Notes: generated by a model from the letters alone, not told the origin. A stretch of 64,000 nt of DNA from Parvibaculaceae bacterium Mf 1.05b.01 (GCA_000509225.1 BAOK01000001.1:1736001-1800000), one strand, 5' to 3'; shown: positions 39,510 to 49,062, counted from the first letter of the stretch. Made by a program: numbers and translations.

Positions 39510-41609
39510 ATGTCCCTCACGCTTCCGCCTACCGCTCCCATCGCCGACGAGCGCTCTGTTACAGACACACGGCACGGCATTGCGCGTTCCGACCTTTATG
39601 ACTGGCTCCGGGACCCGGACTGGCAAACGCTGATGAAGGACCCGAGCGTCCTGCAACCGGACATCCGGGCCTACCTGGAAGCGGAAAACACCTATGCGGA
39701 CGCGGCCTTCGAACCGCTTGAGGATCTTCGCACGACCCTCTTTGAAGAGATCAAGGGGCGGATAAAAGAAGATGACAGCTCTGTGCCCGCCGCTCATGGA
39801 GACTGGCTCTATTTTTCAAAATATGAGACCGGCGCTCAACATCCCCTCTTTTGCAGAAAGCCCCGCGAAGGCGACGGAAGTGAGACCATCATCCTTGATG
39901 GGAACAGGGAAGCTGAAGGCGAGAGTTACTTTAAGATAGGCGGCGCGGCGCGCAGTCCCGATGATGCTCTGTTCGCCTGGAGCAGCGATGTTAAAGGCTC
40001 GGAATATTTCACTCTCAAGGTCCGGGACATCAAGTCCGGGAGGGACCTTGCAGACACTATCCCAGACACAAGCGGCGGTGCAGCCTGGGCGCTCGACAAT
40101 ACCACCTTCTTTTATGTGCGGGTTGATGAGAACCACCGCCCCAGCAAAGTGTTCCGCCATCGGTTGGGGGAAGACCCGGCAAAGGACGTTTGTGTCTATG
40201 AAGAAGCGGACCCTGGCTTCTTTGTGGGCGTGGGGACCGTGCAAAGCGGGCGCTATATCGTGATCAGCGCCCATGACCACCAGACCAGCGAAAGCCACCT
40301 TATCGATGCGGCCATGCCAGACTCTGAGCCGGTGCTGGTGGCCGCGCGCGAACCCGGGGTTGAATATGATCTGGAGCATGACGCGCCGAGAGACCGCTTT
40401 CTGATCGTCACAAATGCCGACGATGCCGAAGACTTCAAACTGGTTGAAACGTCAACCCGTTCGCTGGAACGCAGCACCTGGCGCGATATCGTCCCTCACC
40501 GTCCAGGGACACTGCTGCTCGATCATTGTGCCTACAAAGACTTTCACGTGCGCCTGGAGCGCCAGGACGGTCTGAACAAGATTATTGTGCGCGCCCTAGG
40601 TGATGATAGCGACCATGCGATCTCTTTTGAGGAAGAGGCCTTTGATCTCGGTTTTATGTCGGGCCTTGAGTACGAAACGTCTCAGATGCGCTTCGCCTAT
40701 TCCTCCATGACCACGCCCGAACAGATTTTCGACTACGACATGAACACGCGGGAAAGAACGCTCCTGAAGGAACAGGAAGTCCCCAGCGGTCACAATTCAT
40801 CTGACTATGTGACCGAACGCATCTTCGCGACGGCCAAGGATGGTGCGCAAGTTCCGATCTCCCTTGTCTATCGTGCGGGTACCAAGCTCAACGCAACCGC
40901 GCCCTGCCTGCTTTATGGCTATGGGGCCTATGGCATCTCCATGCCCGCCTCTTTCTCGGTCAGTCGCCTAAGCTTGGTCGATCGCGGCTTCATCTATGCC
41001 ATCGCTCATATTCGCGGCGGCAAAGAACGCGGCTATGGCTGGTACAAGGACGGCAAGCTCGACAAGAAACAAAATACATTCACCGACTTTGTTGCCGCAG
41101 GTGAACATCTTGCCGCGCAAGGCTACACGTCCAGAGGCAACATCACGGCCCATGGCGGCAGCGCGGGCGGCATGCTGATGGGGGCAGTCGCCAACCTTGC
41201 CCCGGATCTCTTCAAAGGCATCGTCGCGGAAGTCGCGTTTGTTGATGTGCTCAACACAATGTTGGATGACACATTGCCGCTGACGCCACCTGAATGGCTG
41301 GAATGGGGCAACCCGATTGAGGACAAGTCAGCCTATGAGGTAATTGCTGCTTATTCGCCTTATGACAATGTCACCGCCCAAGCCTATCCAAACATCTTGG
41401 CGCTTGCGGGCCTCACAGACCCGCGTGTGACCTATTGGGAACCGGCGAAATGGGTGGCGAAACTGCGCGCGCACTCAACCAGCGGCAATGCCATCCTGTT
41501 CAAGACCAATATGGATGCTGGCCATGGCGGGGCGGCCGGACGCTTTGAGCGGCTCAAAGAAACCGCTCTTGTCTATGCCTTCGCGCTGGCCATACACGGG
41601 CTCGCTTAA
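39510..41609 (+). CDS. ptrB: Oligopeptidase B (S9A serine peptidase)
   Basis: A 699-residue prolyl-oligopeptidase-family enzyme. The N-terminal beta-propeller (about 70-415) contains WLYFSKYETG and SPDDALFAWSSDVKGSEYF; the C-terminal hydrolase carries GHGGSAGG-like HGGSAGGMLMG (Ser about 550) and NMDAGHGGAAGR with the catalytic His near residue 674. The acid residues for Arg/Lys specificity (region near residue 570-600) look as in oligopeptidase B, which cuts after basic residues in short peptides. Length fits the family (about 690 aa). It starts 18 bases after a terminator and is therefore its own unit. Confidence 0.94.
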   Translation: MSLTLPPTAPIADERSVTDTRHGIARSDLYDWLRDPDWQTLMKDPSVLQPDIRAYLEAENTYADAAFEPLEDLRTTLFEEIKGRIKEDDSSVPAAHGDWLYFSKYETGAQHPLFCRKPREGDGSETIILDGNREAEGESYFKIGGAARSPDDALFAWSSDVKGSEYFTLKVRDIKSGRDLADTIPDTSGGAAWALDNTTFFYVRVDENHRPSKVFRHRLGEDPAKDVCVYEEADPGFFVGVGTVQSGRYIVISAHDHQTSESHLIDAAMPDSEPVLVAAREPGVEYDLEHDAPRDRFLIVTNADDAEDFKLVETSTRSLERSTWRDIVPHRPGTLLLDHCAYKDFHVRLERQDGLNKIIVRALGDDSDHAISFEEEAFDLGFMSGLEYETSQMRFAYSSMTTPEQIFDYDMNTRERTLLKEQEVPSGHNSSDYVTERIFATAKDGAQVPISLVYRAGTKLNATAPCLLYGYGAYGISMPASFSVSRLSLVDRGFIYAIAHIRGGKERGYGWYKDGKLDKKQNTFTDFVAAGEHLAAQGYTSRGNITAHGGSAGGMLMGAVANLAPDLFKGIVAEVAFVDVLNTMLDDTLPLTPPEWLEWGNPIEDKSAYEVIAAYSPYDNVTAQAYPNILALAGLTDPRVTYWEPAKWVAKLRAHSTSGNAILFKTNMDAGHGGAAGRFERLKETALVYAFALAIHGLA

Positions 41610-41612
41610 CGA

Positions 41613-42476
41613 TCAGACCGGCTTGTCACCAATAACCGTGACCCGCTCCATGCGGCGTTCAGCTGGCCAATAGTCGGAGACGGCATAGTGCTGCGCAGAC
41701 CGATTGTCCCAGAAGGCCAGGGAGTTGTTTTCCCACTTAAAGCGACACTGATATTCCGGTATGGCGGCGCGGGAATAAAGGAATTGCAGCATCGTGTCTG
41801 ACTCGGCACGATCCCACCCTTCAATATATTGAGTGAAGGCGATGTTCACATAGATGGACTTGCGGCCGCTTTCCGGATGGGTGCGGATCACCGGGTGATG
41901 CGGGTTCGGATATTTCTTGTTGTAGACCTCGATCTCCTCGTCAGAGAGCCCCTTCTTTCGAAGCCCCGCGCGGAAATTCGCAAAATCGTGCACCGCAATG
42001 GCACCGTCGAGTTTTTCTTTGATCTCATCGGATAGGTCGTCATAGGCCATTTCCATGTTGGCAAATAGCGTGTCTCCACCCTTAGGCGGCACTTCACGAG
42101 CGCGCAGAATGGACCCAAGTGACGGTTCCAGGCGCCAGGTCACATCAGAGTGCCAGGTGTTCTCGCGGCCCTTATTGTCTTTATTGTGGAAAATCTTCAG
42201 GACTTCGGGGTTCTCTGCGTTCTGTGGTCCGAAAGGGTGCACTTCCAGGTCACCAAACTTTCTGGCGAAATCCAGATGCTGCTCAGTGGTAATCTCCTGA
42301 TCACGGAAGAAGAGAACCTTATAGTCAACCAATGCCGCGCGGAGTGCTGCAGCCAATTCATCGCTGACGGGCTTCTTCAGATCGATGCCATAGACAGTGG
42401 CGCCGATGTTTGGGCTTAACGCGTCAAATGTGAGCCCTAAGGCTTCTGCATTTTTAATCGCTGCTGGTGCATTCAT
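41613..42476 (-). CDS. TauD/TfdA-family Fe(II)/2-oxoglutarate dioxygenase
   Basis: A 287-residue oxygenase. The iron-binding HxD is in TWHSDVTW (about residues 108-115), and the distal His lies in AQHYAVSDYW near residue 265, followed by RRMERVTV with the 2-oxoglutarate-binding Arg. The family includes taurine and 2,4-D dioxygenases; the substrate here is unknown, and a second paralogue lies at 50.5 kb. It is divergent from an IclR gene with a perfect operator dyad between them. Confidence 0.94.
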   Translation of the reverse strand: MNAPAAIKNAEALGLTFDALSPNIGATVYGIDLKKPVSDELAAALRAALVDYKVLFFRDQEITTEQHLDFARKFGDLEVHPFGPQNAENPEVLKIFHNKDNKGRENTWHSDVTWRLEPSLGSILRAREVPPKGGDTLFANMEMAYDDLSDEIKEKLDGAIAVHDFANFRAGLRKKGLSDEEIEVYNKKYPNPHHPVIRTHPESGRKSIYVNIAFTQYIEGWDRAESDTMLQFLYSRAAIPEYQCRFKWENNSLAFWDNRSAQHYAVSDYWPAERRMERVTVIGDKPV

Positions 42477-42573
42477 TGCCGGTGTCCTCCCCAGGATCTA
42501 GCGAATTGGCACTTTCCAATTTCAGGTTTCAGTCTGCCGCGCGTTGACGAGAGCCGCTCCAAAATGATTTACT

Positions 42574-42592
42574 AATTCCACATAGTGGAATT
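42574..42592. promoter_or_regulatory. IclR operator candidate AATTCCAC-ATA-GTGGAATT
   Basis: A perfect 8-base arm, 3-base spacer palindrome, 17 bases before the IclR start and 98 bases from the oxygenase start. IclR-family operators commonly have this TGGAA/TTCCA form. Confidence 0.75.
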
Positions 42593-42608
42593 CAAAAGCT
42601 GGGCACAC

Positions 42609-43364
42609 ATGGCAGAAAGAAACATTGAATCACTGACGCGGGGCCTCGCCGTTGTAGAGGCACTCAACCGGCGCGCCTATACGACCCTTGCTGACCTACA
42701 TGAAGATACGGACCTGCCAAAATCCACCCTCGTTCGCCTGCTAGATACACTCATCTCAGCGGGGTACGCTCGCCGGATCTCCAGAAGTGCCGGCTATTGC
42801 CTGACGGACCGGGTTACGCTGCTCGCCGGCGGGTTTCAAAGCTCCGATCAGCTCGTGGAGGCGTCGCGCGCTCATCTCAGAGCTGTGACGCGAGACCATA
42901 AATGGCCGCTTGCCATTGCTACGCTCGATGGGGACGCCATGCAGGCGCGCTATAGCACGCTGTCCCACTCTCCCTTCGCGCTTGACCGTATCTATATCGG
43001 GCGGCGCATTCCGCTTCTCATTTCTGCCATGGGTCGGGCTTACTTCGCCTTCTCGTCCGACGAAACACGGGCGCTATTGCTTGCGACACTGCAGGGGACA
43101 GGACGTGAGGCAGACCGAGCGGCACTCGACGAGAAATACATCGCACGATTGATCGAGACTGTCCGCAGCGACGGGTACGCAGTGTCCGGTCCGGTTCAAG
43201 ACGACAGAGCCTTCGGCCTTGCGGTACCGGTGCTAAAAGACGGGGAAGCACAAGCCGCCATCACAATGCGATTTATCCGCTCTGCAATCAGCCCAGCGGA
43301 TGCCGCCCATCAGTTCATTCCGATTTTGCGGGAAACTGCCAGAGGCATCGCAGCAGAAATATGA
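42609..43364 (+). CDS. IclR-family transcriptional regulator
   Basis: A 251-residue regulator. The winged helix (about 1-70) is SLTRGLAVVEALNRRAYTTL, then DLPKSTLVRLLDTLISAGYA; the C-terminal effector domain (about 85-250) contains LLISAMGRAYFAF and GYAVSGPVQDDRAFGLAVPV. IclR proteins respond to aromatic or aliphatic metabolites and either activate or repress. It is divergent from the TauD/TfdA oxygenase, its likely target. The operator dyad overlaps an alternative GTG start at 42585, so ATG at 42609 is preferred. Confidence 0.94.
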   Translation: MAERNIESLTRGLAVVEALNRRAYTTLADLHEDTDLPKSTLVRLLDTLISAGYARRISRSAGYCLTDRVTLLAGGFQSSDQLVEASRAHLRAVTRDHKWPLAIATLDGDAMQARYSTLSHSPFALDRIYIGRRIPLLISAMGRAYFAFSSDETRALLLATLQGTGREADRAALDEKYIARLIETVRSDGYAVSGPVQDDRAFGLAVPVLKDGEAQAAITMRFIRSAISPADAAHQFIPILRETARGIAAEI

Positions 43365-43431
43365 CGTTAGAAGCCTTTTTTTGCCGCGTTGTCGAACCAT
43401 AAAAGTCTGCAACTTCTATTGAAAACGCTAA

Positions 43432-45411
43432 TTAACCTTCCGCAACCGGCGTGATGGTGATAACGACTTCGCCTGTCCCTTCAGGTGTCACGGTGACCTT
43501 CTGAGCAATGGCGTCATAGTCGGCCGTGCCACCGTCAACCGACAGGCTGTAGCCGTCAGGATATTGCAACACCGGCACAAACAATGTCGCCTCACCGCTT
43601 CCTTCAGGCTGGTAGCGTGAGACGAATTCTCTCGTCTCCAACGTGAATTTTGTTTCGAGCGGTGTGCCCTTGCATGCCTGAAGATAGGGGCGCACGAAGC
43701 CTTTCAGCGCGCGGCCGCCGGAATTGATGTCGCTCGGATCGTCTTGCTGATCACGACTGAATATCGACAGGTCTTCCTGGTTCCATCCATCACCAATAGC
43801 CAGGTCATTTGAGTTTGATGCCGTGTAGTTCCAGTGTGTCGAACTCAAATGCAGGTCGTCGAGCGCGTTGTAGAGAAACTCCAGTGCCAAGACGTGCGAC
43901 GTCCAGGGCCCTTCCGATCGGTCGCCGTCGGCCCAAGCCTGGTAGGCAGTGGCGCCATCCAGATCATAAGGGATGCCGCATTCGCCGATGAGTGTTGGCG
44001 CGCCTTTTCCAGCGTTCAGGGTGCGCCCCGCATTGCGGATGTTGGAGAGCTGCCGCTTATAATGCGCTTCAATTTCTTCCCGCCCGTTCAGGGTCTTGCC
44101 CGAGAAGGGGTTGACTGCGGTTGGGTACATGAAGGTCTTGGTCGACAGGGTCGCGATGTCATACCAGTGCGAGGCATTCACCGTCCGGTCTGGCGTCTCT
44201 TCCGGAAAAGCGCCCCCCAACAGACCCGTGAACGGATCGAGCTCGGCAAAGATCAGCCAGTCATCCCGAACCACCCGGACCTTCTTTGCAACCTTGTCGA
44301 AAAATGGTGCCATGTAATCATCTTCCAGATCCACTTTGCGACCATCGACCGATTGGAAGAAATCTTCACGGAGAGGCTCAACACCCTCGTTCGTCCTGCG
44401 ATAGGCCCCTGCCTTTTCAAATGGGTCTTGCGCCCCTGGAAGCCAACAATCAACATTGTTGGGATTGACCTGCCGGTCTTCTGTCACGACAGAGGCCATA
44501 TGTTCCAGTGAAAACTCCAGCTGTGGAACCGAACGGGTGACCCCGCGGGCAACAGCCAGTCCATCCAGCGCTGACCAGGCGGGGCCCGGTGTTGCAATGC
44601 GGGGATTTTCTTCTGACTTTCCGACATGCTGGTAGGACAGACGCTGGCCAACAAAGCCTGTGCCCGGTTCATTCAATGTGTCAAAGCCGATCACATTGGG
44701 CAGATCCTTAACCCGTTTCGCAATCTCTACCAGACAGCCCGCATAATGGTCCTGCAGATAGTCCTGCACATTCTGACCATCAATGATCATATCGGGCGCG
44801 AAGTCGCGGCCCGCGAAGAACAGCGTCCACATAATGCCGTTGGCCGGCAGACGATAGTTCTGCGCCCAGGTCATGGTGGGGTAATTGTCTTCCTGACGGC
44901 CACCGCGGGCATAGTCATATTTGTATTGCATGACATGGGCAGCACCTGCCTCATGGAATTTTGTGAAGTCGAGCCCGACCTTCTCGAAGATCCAGGCCGG
45001 CGCACCATCGCCCCCGGTCATGCGGCTCCAAACATCCTGATGAAAGTCTACAAAGACATAGAGACCATATTCCCCTGCCCGACGGCAGAGCTCTGCATAA
45101 TAGTCAAGATAGGCCGTGTCATAATCGCGCGGGCCAGCATGCTCGACAGCTTCCCAGGTGGTCAGCAACCGCAAACAGTTAAATCCCCACGCGGCAAGCC
45201 GCGAGAAATGTTCGTCGGCTTCTTCCATCGGGAATGGCCGACCGACAAAGGACACAGTGCGATGATCGGCGAAATCTGTCGGATGGTTGGTGCCGCCATC
45301 GGGGTAGGGCATTTTGCAATCACCGCCGAGATTGACGCCGCGCAAAATGGTTTTGCGGCCTTCCGCATCGATGAACCATGACCCGTCAATCCCGATTCTT
45401 GGTAATGCCAC
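43432..45411 (-). CDS. Glycoside hydrolase family 5 protein, glycosylceramidase-like
   Basis: A 659-residue GH5 enzyme with a C-terminal beta-sandwich. The acid/base Glu is in DTLNEPGTGF (about Glu248) and the nucleophile in APTLIGECGIPYD (about Glu477). The large inserted region and C-terminal domain (about 575-659) match the group that includes endoglycoceramidase-related and steryl-glucosidase enzymes. It lacks a signal peptide, so it would act in the cytoplasm on glycolipids. Start is GTG at 45411, with GGGGAG upstream. It is divergent from the first serine hydrolase gene. Confidence 0.88.
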   Translation of the reverse strand: MALPRIGIDGSWFIDAEGRKTILRGVNLGGDCKMPYPDGGTNHPTDFADHRTVSFVGRPFPMEEADEHFSRLAAWGFNCLRLLTTWEAVEHAGPRDYDTAYLDYYAELCRRAGEYGLYVFVDFHQDVWSRMTGGDGAPAWIFEKVGLDFTKFHEAGAAHVMQYKYDYARGGRQEDNYPTMTWAQNYRLPANGIMWTLFFAGRDFAPDMIIDGQNVQDYLQDHYAGCLVEIAKRVKDLPNVIGFDTLNEPGTGFVGQRLSYQHVGKSEENPRIATPGPAWSALDGLAVARGVTRSVPQLEFSLEHMASVVTEDRQVNPNNVDCWLPGAQDPFEKAGAYRRTNEGVEPLREDFFQSVDGRKVDLEDDYMAPFFDKVAKKVRVVRDDWLIFAELDPFTGLLGGAFPEETPDRTVNASHWYDIATLSTKTFMYPTAVNPFSGKTLNGREEIEAHYKRQLSNIRNAGRTLNAGKGAPTLIGECGIPYDLDGATAYQAWADGDRSEGPWTSHVLALEFLYNALDDLHLSSTHWNYTASNSNDLAIGDGWNQEDLSIFSRDQQDDPSDINSGGRALKGFVRPYLQACKGTPLETKFTLETREFVSRYQPEGSGEATLFVPVLQYPDGYSLSVDGGTADYDAIAQKVTVTPEGTGEVVITITPVAEG

Positions 45412-45556
45412 CCTGTGTCTCCCCGGTTTCTGCCTTTGTATTGTTGGGATGCATCAAACAGGAAAGACGCCCGCGCTGCAATCGTAACCGTGACTTGTCA
45501 TTCGCGCGCCAGTCACCCATTCTGCGGCCCTTACTATTTCAGCAGGTGGTTTTTTC

Positions 45557-46612
45557 ATGAGCAACGCATCCCTTCTTCCCTTGCCCGCACAGCCTGAGGA
45601 TGTTGCTTGGCCTACCAGTGATTGGGAGACAGCAGAACCAAAGGCGGGAGTTGATCGGGCGAGACTTGATGCGCTTGTTGATGATGGTTTCGGCGCCCAA
45701 AACGGGCCTGACATGGGAGAGACCCATGCACTGCTCGTCGTCCAGCATGGGAAGATCGTCGCAGAACACTACGCGCAAGACTTCACCGCCGCCTCAACCT
45801 TCCCCTCATGGTCAAAAGCCAAAAGCATTACCCAGGCATTGATTGGCATTCTGGTGCGCGACGGCAAGATCGACATTGAGGCGCGCGCAGATGTGCCTGA
45901 ATGGGAGGACCCGTCGGACCCAAGACATGCCATAACACTGGACCAGCTGCTGCGTATGTCGAGTGGCCTGGCATTTCGAGAAGAATATACGGACCAGGCA
46001 CCGTCCGACGTGATTGAAATGCTATGGGGTGCAGGCAAAGGAGACACAGGTGCTTTCGCCGCCTCCTTTGATCTCGAGCATCCTGTTGGGTCCTCTTGGT
46101 CATATTCAAGCGGTACGACCAATATCGTCGCGCGCTGTGCTGCGAGGGCACTTGGCGCAACTGGCCCCGAGTTCGAGAAATTTATGCGCCAAGAACTCCT
46201 TGATCCTATCGGCATGAAAACTGCCGACCCCAAATTTGATGATGCCGGCACCTTTATCGGTTCGTCCTTCTGTTTCGCGACCGCACGGGATTTCGCGAAG
46301 TTCGGCACGCTTTATCTGCGAGACGGTGTCTGGAACGGGCAACGCATTCTGCCAGAAGGTTGGGTCGACTATGCCCGCACCCCAACTGCGCAAACACCCG
46401 CGATGCTGGAAGAAGATGGGCCCTATGGCGCCCATTGGTGGCTTGAACGGGGCGGACCTGGCAGCTTTTCCGCCAACGGGTTTGAAGGCCAATTCACCAT
46501 TGTGGTGCCCGATTGCGACCTCGTACTCGTTCGCCATGGCAAAACAGATGCAACACTTGGACCTGCAATGAAGACCTGGATGGCAAACGTGGTCGATTGT
46601 TTTCGCAGCTAA
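45557..46612 (+). CDS. Beta-lactamase-fold serine hydrolase (NylB/EstB type), first copy
   Basis: A 351-residue class C beta-lactamase-related hydrolase. The SxxK motif is Ser86-Lys-Ala-Lys89 (SWSKAKSI), followed by YSSGTTNIVA with the Tyr of the second motif (about residue 181). It is closer to 6-aminohexanoate-dimer hydrolase and EstB esterases than to true beta-lactamases. No signal peptide, so cytoplasmic. It lies divergently opposite the GH5 gene and could share the promoter region. Confidence 0.92.
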   Translation: MSNASLLPLPAQPEDVAWPTSDWETAEPKAGVDRARLDALVDDGFGAQNGPDMGETHALLVVQHGKIVAEHYAQDFTAASTFPSWSKAKSITQALIGILVRDGKIDIEARADVPEWEDPSDPRHAITLDQLLRMSSGLAFREEYTDQAPSDVIEMLWGAGKGDTGAFAASFDLEHPVGSSWSYSSGTTNIVARCAARALGATGPEFEKFMRQELLDPIGMKTADPKFDDAGTFIGSSFCFATARDFAKFGTLYLRDGVWNGQRILPEGWVDYARTPTAQTPAMLEEDGPYGAHWWLERGGPGSFSANGFEGQFTIVVPDCDLVLVRHGKTDATLGPAMKTWMANVVDCFRS

Positions 46613-46645
46613 GTCACTAACTGCTTTTTTGGCTGACACAGCTGC

Positions 46646-46667
46646 TCACCCCACCTATACAGGGTGA
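46646..46667. repeat. Small hairpin TCACCC-N10-GGGTGA before the lipoprotein gene
   Basis: An inverted repeat after the hydrolase stop and before the lipoprotein start, followed at some distance by a T-run. It is either a weak terminator or part of the next gene's leader. Confidence 0.35.
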
Positions 46668-46704
46668 CTTGTAGTTTTTAGTTCACTTAACTTCTGGGGG
46701 AAAT

Positions 46705-47088
46705 ATGTATCGAGTATTGTGCGCAGCGCTTGTCGCTGTCGCTATGGGGGGATGTTCGTCCATCATTGAAGGTACGTCTCAAGACATTGTTGTTAACACC
46801 GATCCATCAGGTGCCAGATGCCTGTTCGAGCGGGAAGGTCGGACTATCGCGACAGTTGATCCGACACCAGGTGTTGCCAACATTGACAAAACCAAGCACG
46901 ACATCACGATCAAATGTTCAAAAGACGGCTATGAAGACGCCGCCTACCACAATAAGTCCGATGTTGCTGCAATGACAGCCGGCAACCTCATTCTAGGAGG
47001 TGGCATCGGCTGGGTTATCGACTCGGCGTCAGGCGCAGACAACAAATATGATGGCTCTGTCTTTGTGACGCTTAAAGCGAGCAAATAG
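46705..47088 (+). CDS. Conserved-type lipoprotein with PEGA-like core
   Basis: A 127-residue precursor with lipobox MGGC (Cys17, MGGCSSII). The mature part (about 25-80) has VVNTDPSGARCLFEREG, then VDPTPGVANIDKTKHDITIKC, a PEGA-like beta module with a pair of Cys, and a Gly-rich hydrophobic end (NLILGGGIGWVIDSASGA). The same layout occurs in unnamed proteobacterial lipoproteins. GGGGGAAAT precedes the start. Confidence 0.8.
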   Translation: MYRVLCAALVAVAMGGCSSIIEGTSQDIVVNTDPSGARCLFEREGRTIATVDPTPGVANIDKTKHDITIKCSKDGYEDAAYHNKSDVAAMTAGNLILGGGIGWVIDSASGADNKYDGSVFVTLKASK

Positions 47089-47103
47089 GCGCCCAAACTG
47101 ATC

Positions 47104-47131
47104 TGGGTGTCGCAGGCAATCGCGACACCCA
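47104..47131. terminator. Ten-base-pair hairpin after the lipoprotein gene
   Basis: TGGGTGTCGC (47104-47113) and GCGACACCCA (47122-47131) are perfectly complementary around an 8-base loop. No U-tract follows, so termination is uncertain. Confidence 0.55.
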
Positions 47132-47217
47132 ATGTCCTCCGCCATTTTGATTTCTGGCGCTAAGGCAAGCGGATAGCTAAGATCACCCCCAACAGAAATT
47201 CAATTGCGGGGAAATCC

Positions 47218-48462
47218 ATGAACGCGGAAACACCATTCACGACGCCTGAAGATGTTGGGCTCGACAGTGCCAAGCTCTCGAACATTTCTGGCTATTTCGG
47301 CTCCTATGTCGACAAGGGCAAGCTGGCTGGTGTCTCCACGCTGGTCGCACGTGGCGGAAAAATCGCTCACTTTGAAACTGTGGGTGAGCGCGATCGGGAG
47401 AATTCCCTTCCGCTGGAGAAAGACACAATCTTCCGTATCTATTCCATGTCGAAGCCGATCACCTCAGTCGCTCTGATGATGCTCTATGAGCGGGGCCTCT
47501 TTCAGCTCTCCCATGAAGTGCATCGCTACATTCCGTCTTTCAAGAAATTGCAGGTCTGGGATGGCGGCACATTTGACGACTATCGCACCAAGCCCTGCGA
47601 ACGGGCGATGACGATTCGAGACCTGCTCACTCACACGTCCGGCCTCACCTATGGCTTTATGCATGTGCATCCTGTTGACAAGATTTACCGCAAGAACGGC
47701 ATTGAAGGTGCTGCCACCGCGAATGGCATGAACCTGGAAGAATTCTGCGACGCGCTCGCGGACATTCCCCTACTCTTCTCTCCGGGCACGCAGTGGAGCT
47801 ATTCCGTTGCAACTGATGTTTGCGGGCGATTGGTAGAGGTCTTGTCAGGTCAGTCTCTCGACACGTTCCTGCAGGAGAACATTTTCGATCCGCTTGGCAT
47901 GGTGGATACGGGCTTCATGGTGCCCGCAGACAAGCTCTCCCGCTTCGCGGCGAACTATGAGAAGAATCCAAAGACCAAAGAAGTGCGTCTCTTTGATCCC
48001 GGCAGCGACAAAAGCACCTACGCGACGCCGAAGCCCTTCTTTTCCGGCGGCGGCGGGCTGACCTCGACGATGACGGACTATTGGCGCTTCTGTCAGATGT
48101 TCCTGAATGGGGGCGAGCTGGACGGGGTGCGTATTCTCTCGCCCAAGACAGTTGACTACATGACCCTCAATCACCTGCCCGGTGGCAAGACCATGCCGGA
48201 AATGGATCAGTCTGCGTTCTCCGAAACTGGATCTGAAGGCACAGGCTTCGGTCTCGGTTTCTCGGTCATCATTGATGCCGCCGAGGCACAAGCGGTGACA
48301 TCAGAGGGCAATCATTCCTGGGGCGGGGCAGCCTCCACATATTTTTGGATTGACCCCCAAGAGGATCTGATCGGTATCCTGATGACCCAACTCATGCCAT
48401 CACGGGCTTATCCGCTGCGGCCGCAGATGCAACAGCTGGTCTATGGGGCGCTGGTCGACTAG
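47218..48462 (+). CDS. Beta-lactamase-fold serine hydrolase, second copy
   Basis: A 414-residue hydrolase of the EstB/class C group. Ser76-Met-Ser-Lys79 (YSMSKPI) is the SxxK motif; WSYSVATDV (about 192-200) carries the Tyr; a Gly-rich loop FFSGGGGLTSTMTDY follows. It is a longer, diverged relative of the 45.6-kb gene. GGGGAAATCC precedes the ATG. It is followed by GrpB, EamA and GNAT genes with tiny gaps, so it may head that operon. Substrate unknown; esterase activity likely. Confidence 0.92.
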   Translation: MNAETPFTTPEDVGLDSAKLSNISGYFGSYVDKGKLAGVSTLVARGGKIAHFETVGERDRENSLPLEKDTIFRIYSMSKPITSVALMMLYERGLFQLSHEVHRYIPSFKKLQVWDGGTFDDYRTKPCERAMTIRDLLTHTSGLTYGFMHVHPVDKIYRKNGIEGAATANGMNLEEFCDALADIPLLFSPGTQWSYSVATDVCGRLVEVLSGQSLDTFLQENIFDPLGMVDTGFMVPADKLSRFAANYEKNPKTKEVRLFDPGSDKSTYATPKPFFSGGGGLTSTMTDYWRFCQMFLNGGELDGVRILSPKTVDYMTLNHLPGGKTMPEMDQSAFSETGSEGTGFGLGFSVIIDAAEAQAVTSEGNHSWGGAASTYFWIDPQEDLIGILMTQLMPSRAYPLRPQMQQLVYGALVD

Positions 48463-48480
48463 GGCACACCGAAGCGAGAC

Positions 48481-49062
48481 ATGATGGCAGACAAAACCTT
48501 AAGCGATGCCGCACAGGCATCGCTTAAGAAACACGCAGCCGACCCTGTGATGCTCGTCGCTCATGATGCGACGTGGGCGGAGCAGTTTAAGATACTGGCA
48601 CAGAAAATAATGGCTGCCTGCGGCAACAGGCTTGTCGCTGTCCATCACATTGGCAGCACGAGTGTTCCCGGGCTCGCTGCCAAGCCTTTAATCGACATGC
48701 TCCCCGAACTTCGGCGGCACGCAGATGGGCCGTTCTTGGCCCCGCTCCTGGAGCCGCTGGGTTTCATTTATTTCGGACCCTACGGGATCGACGGTCGGCA
48801 TTTCTTTCGCCGCAAAGGTAACATGGACGTGAATATACATATGTTCGAGACCGGCCATATTGAGATCGAACGCCATCTTGTCTTTCGCAATGCATTGCGA
48901 TCAGACAAAACGCTGCTGGCGGCGTATCAGTCATTGAAAGAAGAGCTGGTCTCCCGCTTTCCCAATGATGTGGACAGCTATGCCCGATCAAAGAGCGACT
49001 TCATCGAAAGTGTTCTGCGCGAGTTGGGTGCACCTGAGCGACCTGATGGGCCAGATCACTAA
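48481..49062 (+). CDS. GrpB family protein (UPF0157, nucleotidyltransferase-like)
   Basis: A 193-residue protein matching the GrpB/UPF0157 family: AVHHIGSTSVPGLAAKPLIDM (about residues 57-77, with the first strand's Asp near the end) and the middle FFRRKGNMDVNIHMFE. The fold is that of a minimal nucleotidyltransferase, and the Ser/Asp pattern suggests nucleotide handling; the biological role is not established. Start at 48481 or 48484. It overlaps the next gene as TAATG. Confidence 0.9.
   Translation: MMADKTLSDAAQASLKKHAADPVMLVAHDATWAEQFKILAQKIMAACGNRLVAVHHIGSTSVPGLAAKPLIDMLPELRRHADGPFLAPLLEPLGFIYFGPYGIDGRHFFRRKGNMDVNIHMFETGHIEIERHLVFRNALRSDKTLLAAYQSLKEELVSRFPNDVDSYARSKSDFIESVLRELGAPERPDGPDH

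Noticed and set aside
44626-45381. 251-codon plus-strand frame within the GH5 gene
   Set aside because: Antisense of a gene with intact catalytic NEP and GECG motifs.
45557-48462. Two class C beta-lactamase-like genes as antibiotic resistance
   Set aside because: They lack signal peptides and match the EstB/NylB esterase-amidase group; resistance is not supported.
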